Shown piece after piece: positions 33,258-42,058 of a DNA stretch of 64,000 bases (positions are counted from its first letter, which is position 1; every line of letters starts with the position of its first letter). Under the pieces are notes generated by a model. That model saw only the letters and a list, made by a program, of their open reading frames with translations. It was not told the origin of the DNA and made no database searches. The translations under genes were made by a program, and so were the position numbers. Source of the stretch: UBA5072 sp963822145 (GTDB lineage Bacteria > Bacteroidota > Bacteroidia > Bacteroidales > UBA10428). The stretch covers positions 992,001 to 1,056,000 of the forward strand of contig CAWGGG010000002.1 in NCBI GenBank assembly GCA_963822145.1. The letters are read 5' to 3'.

Positions 33258-34364
33258 ATGTCAAATCGAAAGTTGAGAATTGTTATTACCATTTTGATCG
33301 TTGTTTTATTGGCTGTCATGATCTTTTACCCCAAGGTCATACCCTTGCTAAAATCAGGCAGCGGGAGTGGAACGGCTGAGGGCAGGCAAATGCCTGGCGG
33401 TCCGGGAGGCGGACAACAGATCCTGAACGTCACCGGTTTTTTAATATCTCCGGCTCAGATGAACGAAATGATTAACAGTTCCGGAACCATCCTGCCCGAT
33501 GAAGAGGTAGAGCTTTCCTTCGAAACTTCAGGTAAAATTGTGGCGATATATTTTATAGAAGGGACCCGTGTAAAAAAAGGGGACCTGCTGGCTAAAATCA
33601 ACGACCGCCCATTGCAGGCACAGCTGCTCAAATTGCAGGCCCAGAAAAAGCTCGCCGAGGAAAAGGAATTTCGCCAGAGAAGCCTGCTGGAAAAGGATGC
33701 CATCAGTCGCGAAAGTTATGACCAGATTGCCACCGAGCTGCAGGAACTCGAAGCCGATATCCTGCTGGTGCAGGCCAGAATTGCTGAAACCGAACTCAGG
33801 GCGCCCTTTGACGGGATCATTGGATTACGGCTGCTCAGTGAAGGAAGTTATACCTCACCCTCCACAAAGATCGTACGGCTTGTTAAAATTAGCCCGCTGA
33901 AGATCGAATTTTCTGTACCCGAAAGATATGCCGGCGAGATCAGGCCGGGATTTCCGATAGAGTTCCGGATCGATGGAAACAACAATGTTTTCAAAGCTTC
34001 TGTTTATGCCGTTGAGCCTAAGGTGGATATCAACACCAGGACCATTGGCGTACGGGCACTGTATCCCAACACCCGGGAAGAACTCAAGCCTGGACGTTTT
34101 GCCAGCATCAGCATGCGGCTTACCCAGATTGACAATACCATTGCCATCCCTACGGAAGCTGTGATACCTGAAATGGAGGGGGAAAAGGTTTTTATTTTAA
34201 AATCTGGAAAAGCCTTTCCTGTAAAAGTGACCATCGGACTGAGAACGGCTGCTTTAATCCAGATCCAGGAAGGCCTTAAGTTCGGCGACACCCTGCTTAC
34301 CTCAGGTATTCTCCAGCTCCGGCAGGATCTGCCCGTAGTGTTGGATACCCTGGTTAAACAATAA
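33258..34364 (+). CDS. RND efflux periplasmic adaptor (membrane fusion protein)
   Basis: A 368-residue HlyD/AcrA-type adaptor. One N-terminal membrane anchor (IVITILIVVLLAVMIFY), a glycine-rich linker, then the lipoyl/barrel-sandwich halves (EEVELSFETSGKIVAIYFIEG and AETELRAPFDGIIGLRLLSEG) around a short coiled-coil hairpin (~120-165), a beta barrel and the membrane-proximal domain. It joins the inner-membrane pump to the TolC channel. The ATG at 33258 (MSNRKL) fits the signal-anchor; a TTG at 33204 was rejected. First gene of a three-gene operon. Confidence 0.92.
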   Translation: MSNRKLRIVITILIVVLLAVMIFYPKVIPLLKSGSGSGTAEGRQMPGGPGGGQQILNVTGFLISPAQMNEMINSSGTILPDEEVELSFETSGKIVAIYFIEGTRVKKGDLLAKINDRPLQAQLLKLQAQKKLAEEKEFRQRSLLEKDAISRESYDQIATELQELEADILLVQARIAETELRAPFDGIIGLRLLSEGSYTSPSTKIVRLVKISPLKIEFSVPERYAGEIRPGFPIEFRIDGNNNVFKASVYAVEPKVDINTRTIGVRALYPNTREELKPGRFASISMRLTQIDNTIAIPTEAVIPEMEGEKVFILKSGKAFPVKVTIGLRTAALIQIQEGLKFGDTLLTSGILQLRQDLPVVLDTLVKQ

Positions 34365-34382
34365 TATAATTATTCATTAATC

Positions 34383-37300
34383 ATGAGCCTATCTTCTACC
34401 AGTATAAACCGACCGGTGCTGACCACCGTTTTCTCGCTGGTCATTGTCCTTTTTGGGTTCATCGGTTTGACCTACCTGGGTATCCGGGAGTTTCCGAGTG
34501 TGGATCCCGCCATAATAACCGTGAGCACTACCTACCCGGGAGCCAATTCCGACGTGATTGAAACCCAGATCACCGAACCGCTCGAACAGTCGATTAACGG
34601 AATACCCGGTATCAGGACGCTCACCAGCGTGAGCCGTCAGGGAAACAGCAACATAACTGTTGAATTTGAACTGAGTGTGGACCTTGAAACTGCCGCCAAT
34701 GATGTGAGGGACAAAGTATCCCAGGCGCAGCGGCTGCTTCCGAGAGATGTGGATCCTCCCACCGTGGCCAAGGCCGATGCCGATGCAAATCCCATCATCA
34801 TGTTAGCCGTTAAGAGCACAAAAAGGTCGTTGCTGGAGCTTTCCGAACTGGCCGAACTGACTTTCAAGGAACAGCTGCAGACCATCCCGGGGGTCAGTGC
34901 TGTAGGGATCTGGGGGCAGAAACGTTATGCCATGCGTTTGTGGCTCGATCCGGCCAAACTGGCCGGATACGGCATGACGCCGCTGGATGTGAGAAATGCC
35001 ATCGGCCGTGAGAATGTTGAGCTGCCTTCAGGAAGCGTAGAAGGGAATACCACGGAACTGACCATCAGAACACTCGGTTTGATGACCACACCGGCTGAAT
35101 TCAATAACCTGATCATCAAACAGTCGGGTGACCAGGTAGTCAGGGTCAGTGATATCGGCCGTGCAGAGCTTGGTCCGGAAGATATCCGGGGCATTATGAA
35201 AATGAACGAGGTGCCCATGGTGGCGACGGTCATCATTCCCCAACCGGGTGCCAACCATATTGAAATTGTTGACGAGGTATACCGGAGGCTGGAATTCATG
35301 AAAAAAGACCTGCCCAATGACATCCAGGTAGAGATTGGTTTTGATAATACCGAGTATATCCGTTCCTCGATCAGGGAGGTGGCTGATACGATCCTGATCG
35401 CCTTTCTGCTGGTGGTGGTCATTATTTATTTCTTTTTGCGTGACTGGCGCACCACACTCATTCCGATCATTGTCATACCCGTTTCACTGATCGGAGCTTT
35501 CTTTATCATGTATGTCGCAGGGTTTACCATCAATGTGCTTACCCTGCTGGCCATCGTGCTGGCCATCGGTCTGGTGGTGGATGATGCGATTGTGATGATG
35601 GAAAACATCTATGTCAAAATTGAGGGCGGCATGGACCCGCTGGAGGCAGGCCTTAAGGGATCGAACGAGATATTCTTCGCCATTGTGGCCACCACCATCA
35701 CCCTGGTCGCCGTATTCTTCCCGATCGTGTTCCTGCAGGGTATGACGGGTCGCTTGTTTCGGGAGTTCAGTATTGTTCTGGCAGGCGCGGTTGCCATCTC
35801 TGCCTTTGTGGCCCTTACGCTTACTCCAATGCTGTCAACCAAGATGCTGAAGCCACACAGTAAACACAGCTGGATCTTCAGGGTCACTGAGAACTTCTTT
35901 ATCAATCTGAACAACGGGTACAAGGATTCACTCAATAGTTTCCTCAACCGAAAATATTTATCCTGGATCATCCTGGCATCTGCGGCCATTCTGATCGTTG
36001 TGCTCTGGATCACCAGGCCGGCTGAAATGGCGCCCCTGGAAGACCGTTCGCAATTCACTGTCAACACCACCATGCCTGAGGGTTCTACTTATGAATATAC
36101 GCTGGGCTATGTGGAGGATATGGGGAAAACTGTTGCAAAAGCGGTGCCCGAATCCAAAAGCATTATGATCATGGTGCGCAGCGGTATGGGATTTGTACGC
36201 GTTGTGCTCACCGAGCCATCGGAACGCGAAAGATCACAGCAGGAAATTGCCACTATGGTTGGTGCCATCACCCGCAAGAAGACCAAGGCCCGGGCCAGTG
36301 TGATACAGCAATCCACTTTTGGCGGACGACGGGCAGGATTACCGGTTCAATATGTACTCCAGGCACAGAGTATCGAAAAACTGCGTGAAGTGTTGCCGGC
36401 TTTTATGGCCGAGGTACAGGCCAATCCGATGTTCCAGATGGCTGATGTTAACCTGAAGTTTACCAAACCCGAGATCAAGATCAATATTAACCGCGATAAG
36501 GCGAATCTTCTGGGAGTATCCACCCAGAATATCGGACAAACACTCCAGCTGGCCCTCAGCGGCCAGCGTTTCGGGTATTTTTTCATGAATGGAAAACAGT
36601 ATCAGATCCTGGGTGAATTGGCCCGGGAAGACAGGAATACGCCGCTGAACCTTAAATCGCTTTATGTCAGGAATAACAGCGGGGAGATGATCCAGTTTGA
36701 TAACCTGGTCTCCCTGGATGAAAGTACGGCTCCACCCCAGTTATTCCGGTATAACCGGTTTGTCTCGGCAACGGTATCCGCCGGGTTGGCTGAGGGCAGG
36801 ACCATCAGCGAGGGACTGGATGAGATGGACAGGATCGCTAAAAAAGTGCTGGATGAAACATTCAGAACTGCCCTCGCCGGTGACTCGAAGGATTTTATGG
36901 AAAGCTCCTCCAGCCTGATGTTTGCGTTCCTTTTGGCGTTGGTGCTGATTTTCCTGGTGCTGGCCGCCCAGTTTGAAAGCTTCAAGGATCCGATCACCGT
37001 TATGATGACCGTGCCGCTGGCGCTTACAGGAGCGCTGCTTTTCATGTGGTACTTCAACATTACTATGAACATCTTCAGCCAGATCGGCATTATTATGCTG
37101 ATCGGGCTGGTATCTAAAAACGGGATTCTGATCGTGGAATTTGCGAACCAGCGCAAGGCAGCAGGTTTTTCCAGGGCCGAAGCCATCCGGTATGCTGCTG
37201 CGGCGCGGTTCAGGCCAATTTTAATGACGAGCCTCGCTACCATATTCGGTATCCTGCCCCTGGCACTTGGGCTGGGAGAAGGAGCCCAGAGTCGTGTTGC

Positions 37301-37418
37301 CATGGGGGTGGCCGTGGTTGGCGGAATGACGCTTTCGACATTTCTAACCCTTTACGTGGTGCCGTCAATCTACCTGTTTATCTCCAGTGAAACAAAAAAC
37401 ATCAATAATGAGAAGTAG
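34383..37418 (+). CDS. RND multidrug-type efflux pump, inner-membrane subunit
   Basis: A 1011-residue HAE1-type RND permease. First membrane helix after SINRPVLTTVFSLVIVLFGF, two large periplasmic loops (about 30-330 and 550-850) and twelve predicted helices. The proton-relay region in TM4 reads LAIVLAIGLVVDDAIVMMEN, with the expected aspartate pair. The second half has the matching GLVSKNGILIVEF. It should use the proton gradient to expel hydrophobic compounds through the adaptor and TolC. Substrates cannot be read from the sequence. It follows the adaptor by 18 bases and its end overlaps the TolC gene. Confidence 0.95.
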   Translation: MSLSSTSINRPVLTTVFSLVIVLFGFIGLTYLGIREFPSVDPAIITVSTTYPGANSDVIETQITEPLEQSINGIPGIRTLTSVSRQGNSNITVEFELSVDLETAANDVRDKVSQAQRLLPRDVDPPTVAKADADANPIIMLAVKSTKRSLLELSELAELTFKEQLQTIPGVSAVGIWGQKRYAMRLWLDPAKLAGYGMTPLDVRNAIGRENVELPSGSVEGNTTELTIRTLGLMTTPAEFNNLIIKQSGDQVVRVSDIGRAELGPEDIRGIMKMNEVPMVATVIIPQPGANHIEIVDEVYRRLEFMKKDLPNDIQVEIGFDNTEYIRSSIREVADTILIAFLLVVVIIYFFLRDWRTTLIPIIVIPVSLIGAFFIMYVAGFTINVLTLLAIVLAIGLVVDDAIVMMENIYVKIEGGMDPLEAGLKGSNEIFFAIVATTITLVAVFFPIVFLQGMTGRLFREFSIVLAGAVAISAFVALTLTPMLSTKMLKPHSKHSWIFRVTENFFINLNNGYKDSLNSFLNRKYLSWIILASAAILIVVLWITRPAEMAPLEDRSQFTVNTTMPEGSTYEYTLGYVEDMGKTVAKAVPESKSIMIMVRSGMGFVRVVLTEPSERERSQQEIATMVGAITRKKTKARASVIQQSTFGGRRAGLPVQYVLQAQSIEKLREVLPAFMAEVQANPMFQMADVNLKFTKPEIKININRDKANLLGVSTQNIGQTLQLALSGQRFGYFFMNGKQYQILGELAREDRNTPLNLKSLYVRNNSGEMIQFDNLVSLDESTAPPQLFRYNRFVSATVSAGLAEGRTISEGLDEMDRIAKKVLDETFRTALAGDSKDFMESSSSLMFAFLLALVLIFLVLAAQFESFKDPITVMMTVPLALTGALLFMWYFNITMNIFSQIGIIMLIGLVSKNGILIVEFANQRKAAGFSRAEAIRYAAAARFRPILMTSLATIFGILPLALGLGEGAQSRVAMGVAVVGGMTLSTFLTLYVVPSIYLFISSETKNINNEK

Positions 37419-38736
37419 AAACCTATTCCTGTTACTGATTGCCTCATACTGCCTGATTCCCTTGCACTCACAGGAGATTTACGATCTCGACCGGTGCATC
37501 GCCATCGGACTGGAACGTAATTTCTCCATACTCATCGCGCGGACAAGCCAGGAGATTTCCGACAACAATCTTTCCATCGGTAATGCAGGTTTTCTCCCGT
37601 CACTCGATGTTACGAGCCGGTACGGCGGTACCCTCAATACCACTACCCAGGTGCCGGACTCCGGAAAGAAGATAGTTACAAAAGATATCTCCAATACTTC
37701 CGGCAATGCCTCGGTCAACCTGGGCTGGACTATTTTCCAGGGATTCAGTGCGCATACCTCCTACAAAAAGCTTAACGAACTGAAACTTGTAGGGGAACTC
37801 AACACCCAGATGGCTGTGGAGGATTTTATTGCCGGTATTGCCGCAGCCTATTATTATTATATGCAGCAGCAACGCCTTTACAATAACCTGGCCTACGCGG
37901 TCTCGCTGTCTCGGGAACGTGTCAGGATTGATGCGGAGCGCTATCTGCTCGGGGCTTCCTCCAAATTGCAGCTTTTGCAGTCTCAGGTGTACCTGAATTC
38001 AGACAGTTCAAGGTTTGCCAGGCAGAATGAGGTATTGCGGTCATCGGAAATCAGACTGAGCGAACTGATGGCACTGGAAGACCTGAGTGCAAGCATCCGG
38101 CTGAAAGACTCCATGATCCTGATCAATGCCGGCTTAAATTATGACTCTCTCTTCATGGAAATGGAAAAATCAAATACCAGCCTGCAGATAGCCCGCAGGA
38201 ATCAAACCATTTCGGAGTATGATTACAGGCTTATTTCGGCCAGGACCTATCCTTACCTCAATTTCTCCTCGGGCTATGGTTATTCATGGAGTACTTTTGA
38301 ATATGGAGCGAATAAGAATCAGCAGATTCTGGGGGCCAGTTACGGACTTACGCTGGGCGTGGATATTTTTGACGGTTTCAACCAGAGAAGAGAAAAGGCC
38401 AATGCCCGGCTGGAGATCATGAACAAGGAATACAAGTATCAGCAGGTGGAACAACAGGTAAAAGCCGATCTGATCAACATTTATTATGCCTACCGGAACA
38501 ATCTCCTGCTGTTGAAACTGGAAGAACAGAACCTGGAAACTGCAAAGGAGAATCTTGAAATAGCATTGGAACGATACAAACTGGGGAGTTTATCAGGACT
38601 TGACCTCCGGGAGGTTCAGCAAAGTCTTCTTGAAGCCGAGGAACGGCTATTGTCGGTTCAGTACCTGGCTAAAATCGCGGAAATCTCCCTGCTCCAGATT
38701 TCAGGAAGAATAACGGAGTATATGGCTAAAATATAG
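37408..38736 (+). CDS. TolC-family outer-membrane efflux channel
   Basis: A 442-residue TolC-family protein with a signal peptide (MRSRNLFLLLIASYCLIPLHSQ) and the repeated helical/beta layout of the family: LDRCIAIGLERNFSILIA near the start, long coiled-coil regions, and in the second half ENLEIALERYKLGSLSGLDL with the usual conserved RYxxG motif. The ATG at 37408 overlaps the pump gene by 11 bases. An in-frame upstream start at 37387 would remove the normal signal peptide arrangement. Completes a tripartite exporter. Confidence 0.92.
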   Translation: MRSRNLFLLLIASYCLIPLHSQEIYDLDRCIAIGLERNFSILIARTSQEISDNNLSIGNAGFLPSLDVTSRYGGTLNTTTQVPDSGKKIVTKDISNTSGNASVNLGWTIFQGFSAHTSYKKLNELKLVGELNTQMAVEDFIAGIAAAYYYYMQQQRLYNNLAYAVSLSRERVRIDAERYLLGASSKLQLLQSQVYLNSDSSRFARQNEVLRSSEIRLSELMALEDLSASIRLKDSMILINAGLNYDSLFMEMEKSNTSLQIARRNQTISEYDYRLISARTYPYLNFSSGYGYSWSTFEYGANKNQQILGASYGLTLGVDIFDGFNQRREKANARLEIMNKEYKYQQVEQQVKADLINIYYAYRNNLLLLKLEEQNLETAKENLEIALERYKLGSLSGLDLREVQQSLLEAEERLLSVQYLAKIAEISLLQISGRITEYMAKI

Positions 38737-38763
38737 TTCCGAGGTCATTTCCTGGACTTGCAA

Positions 38764-40179
38764 CTATACGAAGATTATCCGGAACAGCAAAAACAGCGAG
38801 CCGGAGAACAGGATGGTAACCGGCAGGGTGATCAGCCAGGCAATACCGATGGAGGTCACGGTTTTTTTCTGCAGGTTTGTCAAACCGCTTCCTGCCACCA
38901 TGGATCCGGCAATACCTGAAGACAATACATGTGTGGTGCTAACCGGCAGCCCCAGCCAGCTGGAAACGGAAATGGTGCTGGCGGCAATTAATTCAGCACT
39001 CGCGCCCTGGGCATAAGTAAGGTGTGTTTTTCCTATTTTTTCACCGATGGTCACAACAATTCGCTTCCAGCCCACCATAGTGCCCAACCCGAGTGAAATA
39101 GCGATTGCCAGAATTACCCACCATGGGGCATATTCGGTGTAGCTTTTCATTTCCTTCAACTGGACCCGGTAACCTGTTATCCACTTCTTACTGATAGATG
39201 GAACCGGATTTTCAGACACACGCTTTAATAAACTTTCTGACTTCTTAGATACCACCAGAATATCCCGGCGGGCATTCAGAATGTCCAGCCGGAGCATATC
39301 ACTGAAGGATGCTATTCCGGTCAGGGAGGCATCCAGCGAATCAAGAGCCGGTGTAATGTTCCTGAAATGGGCCATGTCCTGCTGACTCAACTGCGTTGTG
39401 TCTACCTGTGCCAGCATGGATTGCATATTGCTGATACTGGAATGCAGGGCATCAGGCTTTCGGTTATGATCCAGGGCAAAACGGACCGGGACAATAGCAA
39501 TCAGGATAATCATCAGCAATCCCACCCCTTTTTGCCCGTCATTCGAGCCATGTGAAAAACTGACGCTGGTGCAGGTTAAGATCAGGATGGATCGGAGCCA
39601 CAGGGGCGGGGCCTTCTTGGCTGGGGGTTCCTTGAAGATCTTCTTATTCCTGACCACGCGCTGCAGGATGGACATCAGCAGCAAAGTCATCAGAAAACCG
39701 AACAGGGGAGAGATCAGCAGGGAAAGGCCAACATCCTTTACCTTACCCCAGTTAAGCGCGATATTATGACTGCCAGGAAGCAGCATATAAGCAATGCCCA
39801 CACCGAAGATGGATCCCAGCAGCGTATGAGAACTTGAACAGGGAATACCCAGGTACCAGGTGCCTATATTCCACAAGATGGCCGTGAAAATCAGCGCCAG
39901 GATCATGGATATGTTATGGTATATGTTGGTGTCGGTTAGGGCTTCCAGAGGTAACAGGTTAATAATGCCAATGGCTACGGCAATTCCGCCGACGTTCACG
40001 CCGATGAAATTCCAGATTCCCGACCAGATTACCGCCACCCGGGGCTTCAGGGAATGCGTATAAATTACCGTGGCCACGGCATTGGCCGTATCGTGGAAAC
40101 CGTTGATGAATTCGAAAGCAAGGGCAGCTAAAATGCAGAATAACAGGAGCAGGGTAATGGAGGGATCCAGTCCAAACAT
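38764..40179 (-). CDS. PiT-family inorganic phosphate transporter, copy 1
   Basis: A 471-residue PiT symporter, taking up phosphate as metal-phosphate or with H+/Na+. The two inverted signature repeats are GFHDTANAVATVIYTHSLKP (~27-46) and FSHGSNDGQKG (~210). About ten membrane helices are split by a hydrophilic domain (~245-345) rich in helix. A second, very similar gene of identical length lies 73 bases upstream on the same strand. No DUF47/PhoU-like partner gene, often next to pit, is seen. Confidence 0.93.
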   Translation of the reverse strand: MFGLDPSITLLLLFCILAALAFEFINGFHDTANAVATVIYTHSLKPRVAVIWSGIWNFIGVNVGGIAVAIGIINLLPLEALTDTNIYHNISMILALIFTAILWNIGTWYLGIPCSSSHTLLGSIFGVGIAYMLLPGSHNIALNWGKVKDVGLSLLISPLFGFLMTLLLMSILQRVVRNKKIFKEPPAKKAPPLWLRSILILTCTSVSFSHGSNDGQKGVGLLMIILIAIVPVRFALDHNRKPDALHSSISNMQSMLAQVDTTQLSQQDMAHFRNITPALDSLDASLTGIASFSDMLRLDILNARRDILVVSKKSESLLKRVSENPVPSISKKWITGYRVQLKEMKSYTEYAPWWVILAIAISLGLGTMVGWKRIVVTIGEKIGKTHLTYAQGASAELIAASTISVSSWLGLPVSTTHVLSSGIAGSMVAGSGLTNLQKKTVTSIGIAWLITLPVTILFSGSLFLLFRIIFV

Positions 40180-40252
40180 AGGAAAAGTATTACTTTCAAC
40201 AAATATAAGATTGTAACCTGAATTTTGAAATGAAAATTGGCAGGAATTGATT

Positions 40253-41668
40253 TTATATTAGCAACAACCGCAACAGCAGGAAAAGCATCCCGGAAAACAG
40301 CATGGTTACTGGAATGGTGATGAGCCAGGCGATCCCTATGGAGGTGAGCGTCCTGGCCTGCAGGTTTTTAACACCGTTACCCGATACCATGGTGCCGGCA
40401 ATGCCTGAAGATAAAACATGGGTGGTACTTACAGGCAATCCAAGATAGCTGGAAGCGGAGATTGTGCTTGCTGCGATCAGGTTGGCCGTTGCCCCCTGGG
40501 CATAGGTGAGATGACTCTTCCCGATTTTTTCACCAAGGGTGACCACAATTCTTTTCCATCCGATCATGGTTCCCAGTCCCAACGACAGCGAAATCAGGAG
40601 TATCACCCACCATGGCGCATATTCCGTATACGTTTTCACAGCACTCATATGCCTGGAGTATTTCTTCTTCCAGTCGGGTGTGATGCCATCACCTGCCTGA
40701 TCCGCGAGCCGGTTCAGCATAATATCCGATTTCCTTGCTAAAACCAGGATATCCTTCCGGATTTTTCCACAAGCGATTTTTGAAAGCTGGCTGAAAGCGA
40801 TAACTCCATCAAGCCGTCTGTTCAGGGAGTCAGTTTCTGCGAAGACTTCATTATAAGAGTGTGCTGCAGCGCTGTCAAGTTCACCAGGGTTCACCTGGGC
40901 AAGCAATCCACGCATGGATTCCGTTTCATTCTTTAAAGAAACCGGATTGCTCGAATGATCCAATGCAAAGCGGGCAGGAACTATGGCGATAAGGATAATC
41001 ATCAGCAGACCGACACCTTTCTGTCCATCGTTGGAGCCATGGGAAAAACTCACGAAGGTGCTGGTGAGTATCAACAGGGAGCGGACCCAAGGGGGAGGGG
41101 CCTTTTTGGAAGGAGGTTCCTTAAACAGGGTTTTATTTTTAACGGTTTTCCTCAGCACATACATCAGCAGGATGGCCAGCGTAAATCCTATCACAGGCGA
41201 GATCAGCAGTGACAAACCTGCGTCTTTCACCTTTCCCCAGTTCAGCAAAACATCATGGTTGTTGGGAAGCAGCATGTAACCAACACTGACCCCGGCGATG
41301 GATCCGATCAGGGTATGGGAGCTGGAGCAGGGAATGCCCAGATACCAGGTTCCGATATTCCAGATAATGGCAGTGATGATGAGTGCCATAACCAGGGACA
41401 GGTTGTGATGAACATTGGTGTCGGTAAGCGCTTCAACAGGCAGCAGGTTGATGATGCCGATGGCCACGGCAATGCCGCCGACATTTACCCCGATGAAATT
41501 CCAGATGCCAGACCAGATGACGGCCATACCAGGTTTGAGAGAATGGGTGTAAATCACCGTGGCAACGGCATTGGCAGTATCGTGAAAGCCGTTGATGAAT
41601 TCAAAAGCAAGGGCGGCAGTGATACAAAAGAAGAGCAGAAGGGTAAGGGAAGTGTCTAAACCAAACAT
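40253..41668 (-). CDS. PiT-family inorganic phosphate transporter, copy 2
   Basis: Also 471 residues, with the same signatures (GFHDTANAVATVIYTHSLKP, FSHGSNDGQKGVG). The membrane halves are nearly identical to copy 1 over long stretches, while the central hydrophilic domain (~245-345) has diverged strongly. This fits a tandem duplication followed by change in the regulatory loop. Because it is the upstream copy, it probably carries the promoter for both genes. Confidence 0.93.
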   Translation of the reverse strand: MFGLDTSLTLLLFFCITAALAFEFINGFHDTANAVATVIYTHSLKPGMAVIWSGIWNFIGVNVGGIAVAIGIINLLPVEALTDTNVHHNLSLVMALIITAIIWNIGTWYLGIPCSSSHTLIGSIAGVSVGYMLLPNNHDVLLNWGKVKDAGLSLLISPVIGFTLAILLMYVLRKTVKNKTLFKEPPSKKAPPPWVRSLLILTSTFVSFSHGSNDGQKGVGLLMIILIAIVPARFALDHSSNPVSLKNETESMRGLLAQVNPGELDSAAAHSYNEVFAETDSLNRRLDGVIAFSQLSKIACGKIRKDILVLARKSDIMLNRLADQAGDGITPDWKKKYSRHMSAVKTYTEYAPWWVILLISLSLGLGTMIGWKRIVVTLGEKIGKSHLTYAQGATANLIAASTISASSYLGLPVSTTHVLSSGIAGTMVSGNGVKNLQARTLTSIGIAWLITIPVTMLFSGMLFLLLRLLLI

Positions 41669-41801
41669 AAAAGGATATTTCTCTTCACAAATTTAAAATT
41701 GTTAATTTTATTTCAGTAACTATTTACAGGTTTTGGTTTAAATAGCTTAATTTTCCGTTCTTATAGATAATATATCTGAGGTACCCTCAAAATCAACGGT
41801 G

Positions 41802-42050
41802 ATGTATACAGATTTCGATAAAAAAATCTATGGCAAATCGCAGCTCCGGACAAAGATGCGCGGAGTCAGGAACTTTTTACTGGTACTGTTGGGATTATTC
41901 TTTATAACGGTCTCTTTCACCATCGTTCTGGATGTGAACGGTGCCATTGGCGAGGGAATGAAGAATATCCGCTATGGTTTTTTTGCCATGGGTTTGGTGT
42001 TAAGCGGAACGGCACTGCTGCTGGGATTACTGTTTAAGAGTAAAAAATAA
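41802..42050 (+). CDS. Small two-helix membrane protein of unknown function
   Basis: An 82-residue protein with a charged N-terminus (TDFDKKIYGKSQLRTKMRG) and two hydrophobic segments (FLLVLLGLFFITVSFTIVLD and YGFFAMGLVLSGTALLLGLL), ending in lysines. No family recognised. The ATG at 41802 is chosen over a GTG one codon earlier. Divergent from the phosphate transporters; ends nine bases before the converging mfd. Confidence 0.6.
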   Translation: MYTDFDKKIYGKSQLRTKMRGVRNFLLVLLGLFFITVSFTIVLDVNGAIGEGMKNIRYGFFAMGLVLSGTALLLGLLFKSKK

Positions 42051-42058
42051 TCAACGGC

